A stretch of 64,000 nucleotides of DNA from Salinarimonadaceae bacterium (GCA_007693435.1 REDO01000051.1:62001-126000), one strand, 5' to 3'; shown: positions 9,500-20,115, counted from the stretch's first letter. Notes: generated by a model not told the origin, from the sequence alone. Translations and numbers: made by a program.

Positions 9500-9937
9500 T
9501 CAGCCCTGCGAGCAGCGGATCCAGGCGATCTCGCGCTGGCCTTGCGACGTGACGCGGCGATCCGGGCCGTCGGGACGTATCGTGTATTCGCCGCTCACGC
9601 GCTGCGCGCCGTCGACGCTGTATTCGAAATAGATCAGCTCGCCCATCGAGACGAAGAACTGAACCGGCCGCCAATCCTGTCCGGGTACGGCGAGGGGGCC
9701 TTCCTGGATCGTCATGATCCGGTCTCCCTCGAAGGCGAAGCGCTCGCGCAAAGCCGTCGGATCGATCTCGGCGCACCACTCGCCCTCCATGAAGGCGATC
9801 TCCTCGTTCGGGACTGCGCAATGACGCATGGTCGAGTCGCATTCCGCGCCGTGTTCCTGGAGCATCGTCACGAGATAGGCGGAGAAGCCCCCGAGAAGCA
9901 CGAGCGCGAAGAGAACGATATAGAGTCTGCGCTTCAT
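9500..9937 (-). CDS. single-pass membrane or exported protein of unknown function
   Basis: A 145-residue protein starting MKRRLYIVLFALVLLGGF, an uncleaved anchor or signal sequence, followed by a soluble domain with four conserved-looking cysteines (ECDSTMRHC and later EWC and IRC) and a lipocalin-like strand pattern (FVSMGELIYFEYSVDG, YTIRPDG). Its ATG overlaps the stop of the carboxylase alpha gene by ATGA, so the two are translationally coupled. The open frame extends upstream inside the carboxylase gene, but the start at 9937 is clearly the better one. Function unknown. Confidence 0.65.
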   Translation of the reverse strand: MKRRLYIVLFALVLLGGFSAYLVTMLQEHGAECDSTMRHCAVPNEEIAFMEGEWCAEIDPTALRERFAFEGDRIMTIQEGPLAVPGQDWRPVQFFVSMGELIYFEYSVDGAQRVSGEYTIRPDGPDRRVTSQGQREIAWIRCSQG

Positions 9938-11910
9938 TCTGCTTCGCCTTCCTGCTTGACGACGACGAGGCGCGCGCCCTCCGCCACCTGGTCCCCGACG
10001 GCCGCCGCGATTTCGGAAACGACGCCGTCGGCGGGTGCGAGGAGCACGTGCTCCATCTTCATGGCCTCGACGACCGCGATCCGCGCGCCTTTCTCGACGC
10101 GCTCCTCCTGCTCGACGAACAACGCGACGAGCTTGCCGTGCATGGGCGCCTTGATCGCGCCGTCGTGATCGAGGTGCTCGACGTCGATCGCACTGGGATC
10201 GTAGATCGCCACGCGGGTCTGGCGGCCCTCGGCGATCACGAGCATCGCCTCGCCCGCCTCGACCACCAGCGCCTCCACCTCGCCGGGCTCGACGGTATGT
10301 CCGGGCAATTCGAATGAGGGGCCTTCGGCGTCCCACTCGAGCAGCCCTTCCACGCGCTCGCCGTCGACGACAAGAGGTAAGCCGTGCCGGCGCTTGCCGA
10401 CGAGCTGGAAGCCGTCATCGGCCCACCAGGGGCCGGGATCGCCTGCATAGGCCGCGCGCCCGCTCCGTTCGACGCGCGCATGGTCGCGCCGCACCAGCGC
10501 GAGCGCGCCCGCCGCCACGGAGAGCGGATCGAGCGGACGTTCCACGGCGCCGAGCCGCTCCAGATTGAGGTTGATGAAGCCCGTATCGAAATCGCCGGCG
10601 CGGAACTCGTGCGCGTCGACGAGGCGCTTGAGGAAGGCGGCGTTGGTGCGCGGGCCGGCCACGACGGTCTCGGAAAGCGCTTTCGATAGCCTGTCGAGCG
10701 CCTCTGCGCGATCGGCGCCGCGAGCGATTATCTTGGCGATCATCGGATCGTAGTACGGCGTCACCTCGTCCCCGGCCTCGACGCCGGAATCGACGCGGAT
10801 GCCGAAATCTTCCGGAAATTCGAGCGCCCAGAGGCGACCTGTCGAAGGCAGGAAGCCCTTTTCCGGATCCTCGGCGTAGAGCCGCGCCTCGACCGCGTGA
10901 CCTTCGAGTGGGACCTCCGCCTGCGTGAAGGGCAGGGGCTCTCCCGCCGCGACGCGGAACTGCAACTCGACGAGATCGAGGCCCGTAATCGCCTCGGTGA
11001 CGGGATGCTCCACCTGGAGGCGGGTGTTCATCTCCATGAAATAGAACCGGTCCGGCCGCAGGCCCTCGCGGCCATCGGCGATGAACTCGACGGTTCCCGC
11101 GCCGACGTAATCGACCGCCCGCGCAGCCTCGACGGCGGCGCGTCCCATGATCTCGCGCATCTCCGGCGTCATGCCGGGGGCCGGCGCCTCCTCGATCACC
11201 TTCTGGTGGCGGCGCTGGAGCGAGCAGTCGCGCTCGTGCAGATGGACCACCCCTCCGTGCCTGTCGGCGAAGATCTGGATCTCGACATGGCGCGGCGAGA
11301 GCACGTATTTCTCGACAAGGACGCGCGGGTCGCCGAAGGCGCTTTGGGCCTCGCGCTGGGCCGAGGCGAGCGCGGCCTCGAAATCAGTCACCTTGTCGAC
11401 CCGCTTCATGCCCTTGCCGCCGCCGCCCGCGACGGCCTTGATGAGCACGGGATACCCTATCTCGTAGGCCTTCTGGCGCAGGAATTCCGGGTCCTGCTTC
11501 GCGCCGTGATAGCCCGGCACGATCGGAACGCCGGCCTGGGCGGCAAGCGATTTCGCCGCGTCCTTCAGGCCCATCGCCTTGATGGCGGAGGCGGGCGGCC
11601 CGATGAAGACGATCCCGTTCTCGGCGCAGACTTCGGCGAATTCCGCCCGCTCCGACAGGAAGCCATAGCCCGGATGAATGCATTGAGCGCCGGAGCGCAG
11701 GGCCGCATGGATGATGCGGTCGATCCGAAGATAGGAATCCGCCGCCGGGGCCGGCCCGATGTCGTAGGCCTCGTCGGCCATCTGCACGAACAGGGCTTCG
11801 GCGTCGGCGTGCGAATGCACTGCGATGGCGCGCATGCCCAGCCGCTTCGCCGTCTTGATGATGCGGCAAGCAATTTCGCCGCGATTGGCGATCAGAACGG
11901 ATTCGAACAC
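9934..11910 (-). CDS. biotin-dependent acyl-CoA carboxylase alpha subunit
   Basis: A 658-residue fusion of biotin carboxylase (1-445) and biotin carboxyl carrier domain (about 580-655). Visible motifs are VLIANRGEIACRI at the N-terminus, the ATP-grasp loop GGGGKGMKRV, HLHERDCSLQRRHQK, FMEMNTRLQVEHPVTE, and EAMKMEH with the biotinylated lysine at 618. This is the alpha subunit layout of methylcrotonyl-, propionyl- or geranyl-CoA carboxylase. GTG 11910 follows GGAAGG; longer starts add non-homologous residues. The beta (carboxyltransferase) gene is absent nearby, so the substrate (leucine degradation or propionyl-CoA) is not decided. Confidence 0.9.
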   Translation of the reverse strand: MFESVLIANRGEIACRIIKTAKRLGMRAIAVHSHADAEALFVQMADEAYDIGPAPAADSYLRIDRIIHAALRSGAQCIHPGYGFLSERAEFAEVCAENGIVFIGPPASAIKAMGLKDAAKSLAAQAGVPIVPGYHGAKQDPEFLRQKAYEIGYPVLIKAVAGGGGKGMKRVDKVTDFEAALASAQREAQSAFGDPRVLVEKYVLSPRHVEIQIFADRHGGVVHLHERDCSLQRRHQKVIEEAPAPGMTPEMREIMGRAAVEAARAVDYVGAGTVEFIADGREGLRPDRFYFMEMNTRLQVEHPVTEAITGLDLVELQFRVAAGEPLPFTQAEVPLEGHAVEARLYAEDPEKGFLPSTGRLWALEFPEDFGIRVDSGVEAGDEVTPYYDPMIAKIIARGADRAEALDRLSKALSETVVAGPRTNAAFLKRLVDAHEFRAGDFDTGFINLNLERLGAVERPLDPLSVAAGALALVRRDHARVERSGRAAYAGDPGPWWADDGFQLVGKRRHGLPLVVDGERVEGLLEWDAEGPSFELPGHTVEPGEVEALVVEAGEAMLVIAEGRQTRVAIYDPSAIDVEHLDHDGAIKAPMHGKLVALFVEQEERVEKGARIAVVEAMKMEHVLLAPADGVVSEIAAAVGDQVAEGARLVVVKQEGEAE

Positions 11911-12092
11911 CAGAGACCTTCCCTTCGCAGGACGACGCTCGCCCTCTTTGGAGAACGACGCGCGCTGAAGGTCAAGAGCGCGCGCGCCGAATGGAAGCAC
12001 TCCCTATCGACGGATCGTCGTCGAGACACTATATTCAGGATAGTCATCCCGCTGGTCCGGGCCTTTAACCCGTGGGTGGAAGAGGAAACGTA

Positions 12093-12458
12093 ATGTTCGG
12101 CGGTCTCAAGGTCATCTCCTTGACGGACGCGGCGGCAAGCCGCGTCAAGGAAATCATTTCACAAACGGACAAGCCCATCGAAGGCGTGCGCGTGGGCGTT
12201 CGCAACGGCGGCTGCGCCGGCATGGCCTATACGATGGAATATGCGGAAGCTGCGGCTCCCGGCGACGAGGTCGTCGAGGAGAAGGGCGTGAAAATCTTCA
12301 TTGATCCGAAGGCCGTGCTGTTTCTGCTCGGCACGGAGATGGACTTCACGGTGTCGAAGCTCTCGGCGCAATTCGTCTTCAACAACCCCAACCAGACATC
12401 CGCCTGCGGCTGCGGCGAATCGGTGGCCATCCAGCCCGCTTCGGTGGCGCAGGCGTAA
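12093..12458 (+). CDS. A-type iron-sulfur cluster carrier (IscA/SufA family)
   Basis: A 121-residue HesB/IscA-like protein. The three cluster ligands are present: Cys 41 (NGGCAGMAY), Cys 105 and Cys 107 (SACGCGES). It accepts and delivers Fe-S clusters to apo-proteins. The ATG at 12093 is preceded by GAGGAAA; a longer start at 12072 lacks homology. No other suf or isc genes are adjacent, although in many alphaproteobacteria this gene ends the suf operon. A hairpin at 12490-12514 probably ends its transcript. Confidence 0.9.
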   Translation: MFGGLKVISLTDAAASRVKEIISQTDKPIEGVRVGVRNGGCAGMAYTMEYAEAAAPGDEVVEEKGVKIFIDPKAVLFLLGTEMDFTVSKLSAQFVFNNPNQTSACGCGESVAIQPASVAQA

Positions 12459-12489
12459 CTGCCCCAAGGTCTCGTTTGCGAAATAGCTC

Positions 12490-12514
12490 ACTCTCCGCCG
12501 GGGAGGGCGGGAGT
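12490..12514. terminator. hairpin between two convergent genes
   Basis: Left arm ACTCTCCGCC (12490-12499) pairs with GGCGGGAGT (12506-12514) with one bulged base. It lies between the convergent IscA-like gene and the exported protein gene. There is no T-run, so it is a weak or factor-assisted terminator at best. Confidence 0.35.
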
Positions 12515-12540
12515 GGGCCGATTGCGCCTACGTTTCCGGA

Positions 12541-13038
12541 TCAGAACCGGCGCGCCACCCAGTGCGCGTAGTCGCGCGAGATGAGCACCGCCCGGTCGCG
12601 CTCGATACCTTCGCGCCACATCGACCCGGCGGCGTCCGAGCGTGTCGTCGAATGCAGCGGATACTCGGCGACGACGGATCCGTCCCGCGCGACGAGGCGG
12701 TTGACGCCCGTCATCGAGTCGAAATTCGGAATCTGCGCGCGACTGAAGTCAAAATCGCTGTCGCCGAGGCTGCTGTTCAGAAAGAAGCTGTCTATCCGCA
12801 CGACGAGACGCGGTCCGCCGCTGCTGATCGTATAGACGGCGGCGAGCTCGCGGCGCAAAGCGCTTTGGACGATATCGGCGAAGACGCCGGCGCCCTGCCG
12901 GCGAAGGGGCGAGACATCGACCTCGATGGCGCTGACGGCAGTGCGCGACTGCGCGAAAGCCGCTCCGGCGAAGGCGGGAAGTGCGGCGAGCCCGGCTATG
13001 ACGCCAAGGGCGGCCCGACGTGAAAGTTCCGCGGTCAT
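12541..13038 (-). CDS. exported protein of unknown function
   Basis: A 165-residue protein with an N-terminal signal (LSRRAALGVIAGLAALPAFA, cleavage near AFAQ at residue 30). The Ser-Arg-Arg-x-x-Leu pattern resembles a Tat signal but lacks the full consensus. The mature part includes VDVSPLRRQGAGVFADIV and a strand-rich middle; I do not recognise the family, though small periplasmic proteins with a conserved N-terminal G-x-x-A-D pattern are common in Hyphomicrobiales. It ends facing the IscA-like gene. Confidence 0.65.
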   Translation of the reverse strand: MTAELSRRAALGVIAGLAALPAFAGAAFAQSRTAVSAIEVDVSPLRRQGAGVFADIVQSALRRELAAVYTISSGGPRLVVRIDSFFLNSSLGDSDFDFSRAQIPNFDSMTGVNRLVARDGSVVAEYPLHSTTRSDAAGSMWREGIERDRAVLISRDYAHWVARRF

Positions 13039-13145
13039 GACCCTGATCTCCTTGCCATGAAGAAGAGTTGGGACCTAAGCGCCGGATATCAAGCCTTCGG
13101 AAAGCTGCGGCCGCGCGGCGCTGACGCGCGCAGCCGCCCCAGGTT

Positions 13146-13619
13146 TCATCGGAAAGCGACTTCGACCACTTCGTAGGACTTGCCGCCGCCGGGCGTCGCG
13201 ACCTCGACGGTGTCGCCCACCGCCTTGCCGATCAGCGCGCGTCCGAGGGGAGAGCCGATCGAAAGGCGACCCGAATGGATATCCGCCTCCGGCTCGCCGA
13301 CGATCTGATAGACCTTCTCTTCTTCGGTGTCCTCGTCGATCAACGTGACTGTGGCGCCGAACTTGATGCTGTCGCCGGAAAGTTTCGACACGTCGATGAC
13401 TTCGGCGCGCGCGATGAGGCTCTCGAGCTCCATCACGCGGCCCTCGTTGTGAGACTGCGCCTCCTTGGCGGCGTGATACTCGGCGTTCTCCGAGAGGTCG
13501 CCGAGGGCGCGGGCTTCGGCGATGGCTGCGATGATGCGCTGGCGCTCCACCTGCTGGCGATGCCTCAACTCCTCTTCGAGCTGCTGGAACCCGCGGGCCG
13601 TAATCGGAACCTTTTCCAT
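13146..13619 (-). CDS. greA: transcription elongation factor GreA
   Basis: A 157-residue GreA. The N-terminal coiled-coil (about 1-75) has the signature [16 protein letters not shown], which carries the two acidic tip residues that stimulate RNA polymerase transcript cleavage. The C-terminal FKBP-like domain contains [14 protein letters not shown]. It rescues backtracked RNA polymerase. It lies 109 bp after carB on the same strand, an arrangement common in Hyphomicrobiales. Confidence 0.96.
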   Translation of the reverse strand: MEKVPITARGFQQLEEELRHRQQVERQRIIAAIAEARALGDLSENAEYHAAKEAQSHNEGRVMELESLIARAEVIDVSKLSGDSIKFGATVTLIDEDTEEEKVYQIVGEPEADIHSGRLSIGSPLGRALIGKAVGDTVEVATPGGGKSYEVVEVAFR

Positions 13620-13728
13620 TCTTCAGTCTCTTTACGCCAAATTGAAACGCGGAGCGGCCTTGCGGACGCCCCGCGATCACGTGATTTCTGATGGACGCGC
13701 CGAGCGGCCCGTCCGGCCAGCGCCCGCC

Positions 13729-17199
<3,471 letters not shown>

Positions 17200-17232
17200 T
17201 GTCGATCCGTAATGATGCCGGGCGCGAGGCAT

Positions 17233-17267
17233 AAAAAAGAGGCCGCGCGTCTTTGAGACGCCGCCTC
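17233..17267 (-). terminator. terminator-like hairpin with T-run in the carB leader (possible attenuator)
   Basis: On the minus strand GAGGC (17267-17263) pairs with GCCTC (17243-17239) and GCGTCT (17261-17256) pairs with AGACGC (17252-17247) around a CAA loop. Six T residues follow immediately (17238-17233). This is a textbook intrinsic terminator, placed 34 bp upstream of the carB ATG with no minus-strand gene before it. It may be a transcription attenuator of carB or the end of a short RNA. Confidence 0.6.
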
Positions 17268-17315
17268 ATGCTCCCTCGCCCGTCGAGCGTAGCACGCGGG
17301 TCACGATTGCGCTGC

Positions 17316-17344
17316 GCTATAGACCGATTTGGCGCGCGTGGGAA
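17316..17344 (-). promoter_or_regulatory. candidate promoter of carB
   Basis: On the minus strand TTCCCA (17344-17339) and TATAGC (17321-17316) are separated by exactly 17 bp, each matching four of six consensus positions. Transcription would start near 17309 and read through the hairpin at 17233-17267 before carB. Only a moderate match. Confidence 0.35.
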
Positions 17345-17422
17345 GGCGGAACGGGCGCTTTTCCGTTGTATCTCGGCCCGTCGGGCGTCTGCGGCGAACG
17401 CCCGCCCGGCGCAACGGCTTTT

Positions 17423-17451
17423 TTGCGCTTGCGAACACGGGGCGCTATCGT
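17423..17451 (+). promoter_or_regulatory. candidate promoter of the SDR gene
   Basis: TTGCGC (17423-17428) and TATCGT (17446-17451) are separated by 17 bp, about 108 bp before the ATG at 17559. The 17200-17558 intergenic region also holds the carB leader on the other strand and a hairpin GGGCGT / ACGCCC at 17383-17403; otherwise I see nothing in it. Confidence 0.35.
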
Positions 17452-17558
17452 ACGCCCAAAGGGAGGAAGCTCGGCAGTCGCCGTCTCCTTCGTTCGGCCA
17501 TGGTGTTCCCGCCCTCTGGCGCAAAGTTCGCCGGAAGGGCGCAAACAGGAGGTTTCGC

Positions 17559-18338
17559 ATGAGCAAGATCCGCTGGACGGTGGTTACGGGGGCTTCGAGC
17601 GGAATAGGCGCGGAATTGGCCCGTGTCTTCGCCGGGATCGGGCATAATCTCGTCCTCGTCGCCCGTCGGCGGTCGAAGCTCGAGGCGCTGGCGGAGGAGC
17701 TGCGCGCCAGCCATGGCGGAGCGGTGGAGATTATCGTGGCTGATCTCAACAAGCAGAAGGGTCCGCAGGCCGTCTTCGACGCCGTCGCGGAGCTGCAGAT
17801 CGCGCCGCATACGCTCGTCAACAGCGCAGGCGTCGGGCTCGCGGGCGAGTTCGTGGAGCTGCCTCTCGACAAGCAGCTCGACATGATGAATCTCAACATG
17901 AACGCCCTGACGAAGCTCTGCCACCTGTTCCTTCCCGGCATGCTCGAGCGCGGGGAGGGGGGCGTCATCAACCTCTCCTCGCTGGCCGCCTTCCAGGCCG
18001 GCCCACACATGGCGGTGTATTACGCAAGCAAGGCCTTTGTGCTTTCGCTCACCGAGGCGCTGCACGAGGAGGCGCGGCCCTTCGGGGTCACCGTCACGGC
18101 GCTGTGCCCCGGCCCGACCGAATCCGAGTTTCCCGACACGGCGGGCATGGGAGCGTCGAAGCTCTTCCGCGGGCCGCTGATCAGCGCCGCTCGGGTCGCG
18201 CAGGTCGGCGTCGAGGGCTACCGCGCGGGCCACGCCATCGTCTCGCCGGGGATCGCCAACCGCTTCAGCGCGCAGATCGCGCGCCTCATGCCCCGCTTCA
18301 TCACCCGCCGCCTCGCCTCCACGGTCAATCGCGGCTGA
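17559..18338 (+). CDS. SDR family oxidoreductase
   Basis: A 259-residue short-chain dehydrogenase. Motifs: VVTGASSGIGAELA at the N-terminus (cofactor binding), LVNSAGVGLAG (NNAG equivalent), a Ser in INLSSLAAF, and the catalytic YYASKAF. The C-terminal tail is longer and basic (RLMPRFITRRLASTV). It resembles the DltE/YqjQ-like group of classical SDRs; substrate unknown. AGGAGG at 17547-17552, 6 nt before ATG 17559, decides the start over a much longer open frame. It converges on the GST gene, 6 bp away. Confidence 0.85.
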   Translation: MSKIRWTVVTGASSGIGAELARVFAGIGHNLVLVARRRSKLEALAEELRASHGGAVEIIVADLNKQKGPQAVFDAVAELQIAPHTLVNSAGVGLAGEFVELPLDKQLDMMNLNMNALTKLCHLFLPGMLERGEGGVINLSSLAAFQAGPHMAVYYASKAFVLSLTEALHEEARPFGVTVTALCPGPTESEFPDTAGMGASKLFRGPLISAARVAQVGVEGYRAGHAIVSPGIANRFSAQIARLMPRFITRRLASTVNRG

Positions 18339-18344
18339 GGCTCT

Positions 18345-18974
18345 TCAGCTGAGCGGCAGCGCGACATGGGCCGTGTAGCCGGGCCGCTTCAGCAGCCGCT
18401 CGTACCAGGCGCGCATATTGGGGAAATCCGGACGCTCGAAGCCCGGAATGTGCCGCCAGCGATGGGCCGAGCAACCGAGCACGATATCGGCCAGAGTAAA
18501 TGCATCGCCCTCGATGAAGTCGCGGCCCGCGAGATGCGCGTCGATGAGCGCCCAGCGCTCGCAGGTCTCGACGAAGGCTTTTGCGGCGATGGCCGGATCC
18601 CGCTCGGCTGGCGGCAGGCGCACCGTGTGAAAGAAAAGCGGAAATTCGACCGGGTGCATGGTTCCCATGGACCAGAACATCCAGCGATCGACGAGCGCGC
18701 GCGCGCCGATCTCCTCGGGATAGAGCGAAGCGGGGCCGAACTTCGCGGCCAGATAGCGAATGATCGCATGCGATTCCCAAAGGGCCAGATCGCCGTCGAC
18801 GAGGGTGGGAACGCGCCCGTTGGGATTGAGCTTGCGGTATTCCGGCGTGTCGACCACCCCGAACTCCATTCCCGCGTCCCGTCGCTCGAACGGCGCGCCG
18901 ACTTCGACGAGCGCCCACAAGACCTTCTGGACGTTGATGGAATTGGCGCGGCCCCACAGGATCAGATCGGTCAC
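18345..18974 (-). CDS. glutathione S-transferase family protein
   Basis: A 209-residue GST. The N-terminal thioredoxin-fold domain (1-80) contains LWGRANSINVQKVLWAL, NPNGRVPTLVDGD (cis-proline loop) and ALWESHAIIRYLA, with the glutathione-binding E-S pair. The helical C-terminal domain has DFIEGDAFTLADIVLG. It most resembles the bacterial beta/nu-like GSTs. GTG 18974 follows GGGGAG; a longer in-frame ATG upstream adds 64 residues without GST character. Substrate unknown; likely detoxification. Confidence 0.88.
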   Translation of the reverse strand: MTDLILWGRANSINVQKVLWALVEVGAPFERRDAGMEFGVVDTPEYRKLNPNGRVPTLVDGDLALWESHAIIRYLAAKFGPASLYPEEIGARALVDRWMFWSMGTMHPVEFPLFFHTVRLPPAERDPAIAAKAFVETCERWALIDAHLAGRDFIEGDAFTLADIVLGCSAHRWRHIPGFERPDFPNMRAWYERLLKRPGYTAHVALPLS

Positions 18975-19178
18975 GGCGTTCTCCCCTCGTTTCCTTCGCC
19001 GAATTTTAGTACGCCTTGGCCGGCCTGCGCCACACGAGCGGGATCGAACCCGCTTTCCGGGTTTGCGCGAGCCTCGCCCGGCTGCTTCGTCCGACGTTGA
19101 ATCTCCTCGAAATTCGCCTTGAAATTCCCATTGACGCCGCGTCCCCGCCTTCGTAAACACCCTCACGCCGCAAGGCGG

Positions 19179-19263
19179 GCCCAGGTGGCGGAATTGGTAG
19201 ACGCGCTGGTTTCAGGTACCAGTGGTGAAAGCCGTGGAGGTTCGAGTCCTCTCCTGGGCACCA
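19179..19263 (+). tRNA. tRNA-Leu (anticodon CAG)
   Basis: A complete class II tRNA of 85 nt. The acceptor arms GCCCAGG (19179-19185) and CCTGGGC (19253-19259) pair fully, the discriminator A and an encoded CCA end follow (19260-19263), and the D arm has GGCGGAATTGGTAGACGC. The anticodon stem CTGGT / ACCAG encloses TTCAGGT, giving CAG. The T arm contains GGTTCGAGTCC. Its 3' end forms the left boundary of the integrative element described below, which leaves the tRNA intact. Confidence 0.95.
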
Positions 19264-19292
19264 TCGCTTAAAGGAAGCGATGCGCCGCAAGA
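19247..19292 (+). repeat. left attachment-site repeat (attL-like)
   Basis: A 46-bp copy beginning TCCTCTCCTGGGCACCATCG, overlapping the last 17 nt of tRNA-Leu and continuing through the hairpin ATCGCTT / AAAGG / AAGCGAT (19263-19281) to GCGCCGCAAGA. The partner copy is at 20071-20115. Confidence 0.8.
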
Positions 19293-19328
19293 ACTTCAGG
19301 CAGAGCAACGGTTTGACAGCGCCCCACA

Positions 19329-19352
19329 GGTACACAGGGGCGGTACACATGG
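19329..19352 (+). repeat. tandem GGTACACA motifs (possible integrase arm sites)
   Basis: GGTACACAGGGGC at 19329-19341 and GGTACACATGG at 19342-19352 are directly adjacent, 13 bp apart, same orientation. A third copy lies near the right end at 20000-20012. Repeats near both ends of an element are typical of arm-type recombinase sites. Confidence 0.4.
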
Positions 19353-19438
19353 TTCTGTCGATGGCCCGGCCTTGGAAGCATCCCGACACCGGCGTCTTCT
19401 ACCTCAGGAGGCGCGTTCCCGCTGGGAGAACCGCATGA
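19349..19438 (+). pseudogene. N-terminal stub of a site-specific tyrosine integrase
   Basis: Twenty-nine codons starting ATG 19349 and reading MVLSMARPWKHPDTGVFYL then RRRVPAG. This is the well-known beginning of phage-type integrases with a DUF6538 N-terminal domain (typically M-x-R-P-x-K-x-x-x-T-G-V-F-Y-x-R-x-x-V-P). The frame stops at TGA 19436-19438, and no catalytic domain (R-H-x-x-R-Y) follows. The ATG of the next gene overlaps the stop. The stub is therefore a non-functional leftover, and the element cannot excise by itself. Confidence 0.7.
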
Positions 19439-19968
19439 ATGATGCATTGGCGCGGATTACCGTTATCGACCTCGCGCGCGAACTGGGCCGCCCGAAGCAA
19501 ACGCTCTTCAAGGTCATGCGGAAGTTGGGCATCGAACCGCGACGAGTAAAGTCGCCAGAGAGCAACGGGCAGGCAGTGTCGGTCTTGTCGGTCGAAGAAG
19601 CCATGCGTATCCGTGATCATCTCGATCGTAGTATGTCAGCGGCTGATCGATATGGAAATCTGAACGACATCGAGAATATGCCTCCGGGCTTCTTTTATCT
19701 CGCACAGCTTGAGCCGAACTTCGACCCTGGCCGCATCAAGGTCGGCTTCGCGGTCAATGTCGAAGAGCGTGTCAGGCAACATCGGTGCTCCGCGCCCTTG
19801 CTTCAGGTGGTGGCTGTGTGGCCGTGTCGTTTCCTTTGGGAACGTACCGCTATCGACTGCGTGACTGCGGGATGCGAGCGGCTGCATACGGAGGTGTTCC
19901 GAGCCGTAAGCGTGGATGACGTGCGGAAGCGGTGCGACGCCTTCTTCTCGCTCATGCCGCCGCCGTGA
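19435..19968 (+). CDS. HTH plus GIY-YIG nuclease-like protein
   Basis: A 177-residue protein. Residues 8-35 (ITVIDLARELGRPKQTLFK) look like a helix-turn-helix. Residues about 83-165 form a GIY-YIG-like domain: GFFYL (85-89) and KVGFA (102-106) are the two motif strands, Arg 112 or 114 follows in the helix, and Glu 153 (HTEVF) fits the metal-binding glutamate. It resembles T5orf172/MUG113-type domains of mobile elements. ATG 19435 overlaps the integrase stub stop (ATGA). It is the only intact gene of the tRNA-Leu element. It might be a DNA-cutting cargo or a degenerate regulator. Confidence 0.65.
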   Translation: MNDALARITVIDLARELGRPKQTLFKVMRKLGIEPRRVKSPESNGQAVSVLSVEEAMRIRDHLDRSMSAADRYGNLNDIENMPPGFFYLAQLEPNFDPGRIKVGFAVNVEERVRQHRCSAPLLQVVAVWPCRFLWERTAIDCVTAGCERLHTEVFRAVSVDDVRKRCDAFFSLMPPP

Positions 19969-19999
19969 CATAAAGCCTTGGCAATCGGACCACGGCAGT

Positions 20000-20012
20000 G
20001 GTACACAAGGGC
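20000..20012 (+). repeat. third GGTACACA motif near the right element end
   Basis: GGTACACAAGGGC, matching GGTACACAGGGGC at 19329-19341 in 12 of 13 positions and lying about 60 bp inside the right repeat. Likely an integrase arm site counterpart. Confidence 0.4.
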
Positions 20013-20070
20013 CTGAAATCAATCGACTAAGTCTCTGAAAAACATAGATTAATCGCGCTGATCCGGCCAA

Positions 20071-20115
20071 TCCTCTCCTGGCACCATCGCTTAAAGGAAG
20101 CGATGCGCCGCAAGA
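20071..20115 (+). repeat. right attachment-site repeat (attR-like)
   Basis: A 45-bp copy of 19247-19292, identical except for one missing G (TGGCACC versus TGGGCACC). It contains the same hairpin ATCGCTT / AAAGG / AAGCGAT. The bases before it are not tRNA sequence, so only the 3' part of the tRNA was duplicated. Partial similarity continues for about 25 bp beyond the repeat. Confidence 0.75.

Larger units (their letters stand above)
19247..20115 (+). mobile_element. remnant integrative element at tRNA-Leu(CAG)
   Basis: An element of about 0.87 kb lies between two near-identical direct repeats (19247-19292 and 20071-20115). The left repeat is the 3' end of tRNA-Leu plus the hairpin after it. 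Inside are a truncated tyrosine-integrase start (19349-19438), one intact gene (HTH plus GIY-YIG, 19435-19968), and three GGTACACA motifs near the ends. The layout matches an integrative element that entered at a tRNA 3' end and then lost most of its content, or a natural minimal cassette. Its base composition is slightly lower in GC than the flanking genes. Confidence 0.7.

Noticed and set aside
7679-10168. Long plus-strand open frame of 829 codons across the manC region
   Set aside because: It is the antisense of manC and the adjacent genes; its translation has no recognisable domain and is Arg/Asp-rich in the way of shadow frames.
19028-19060. T-arm-like hairpin on the minus strand near the tRNA-Leu (AGCGGG / TTCGAT / CCCGCT)
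   Set aside because: The loop has six bases rather than seven, the stem does not continue as an acceptor arm, and no tRNA body lies upstream. Treated as coincidence.
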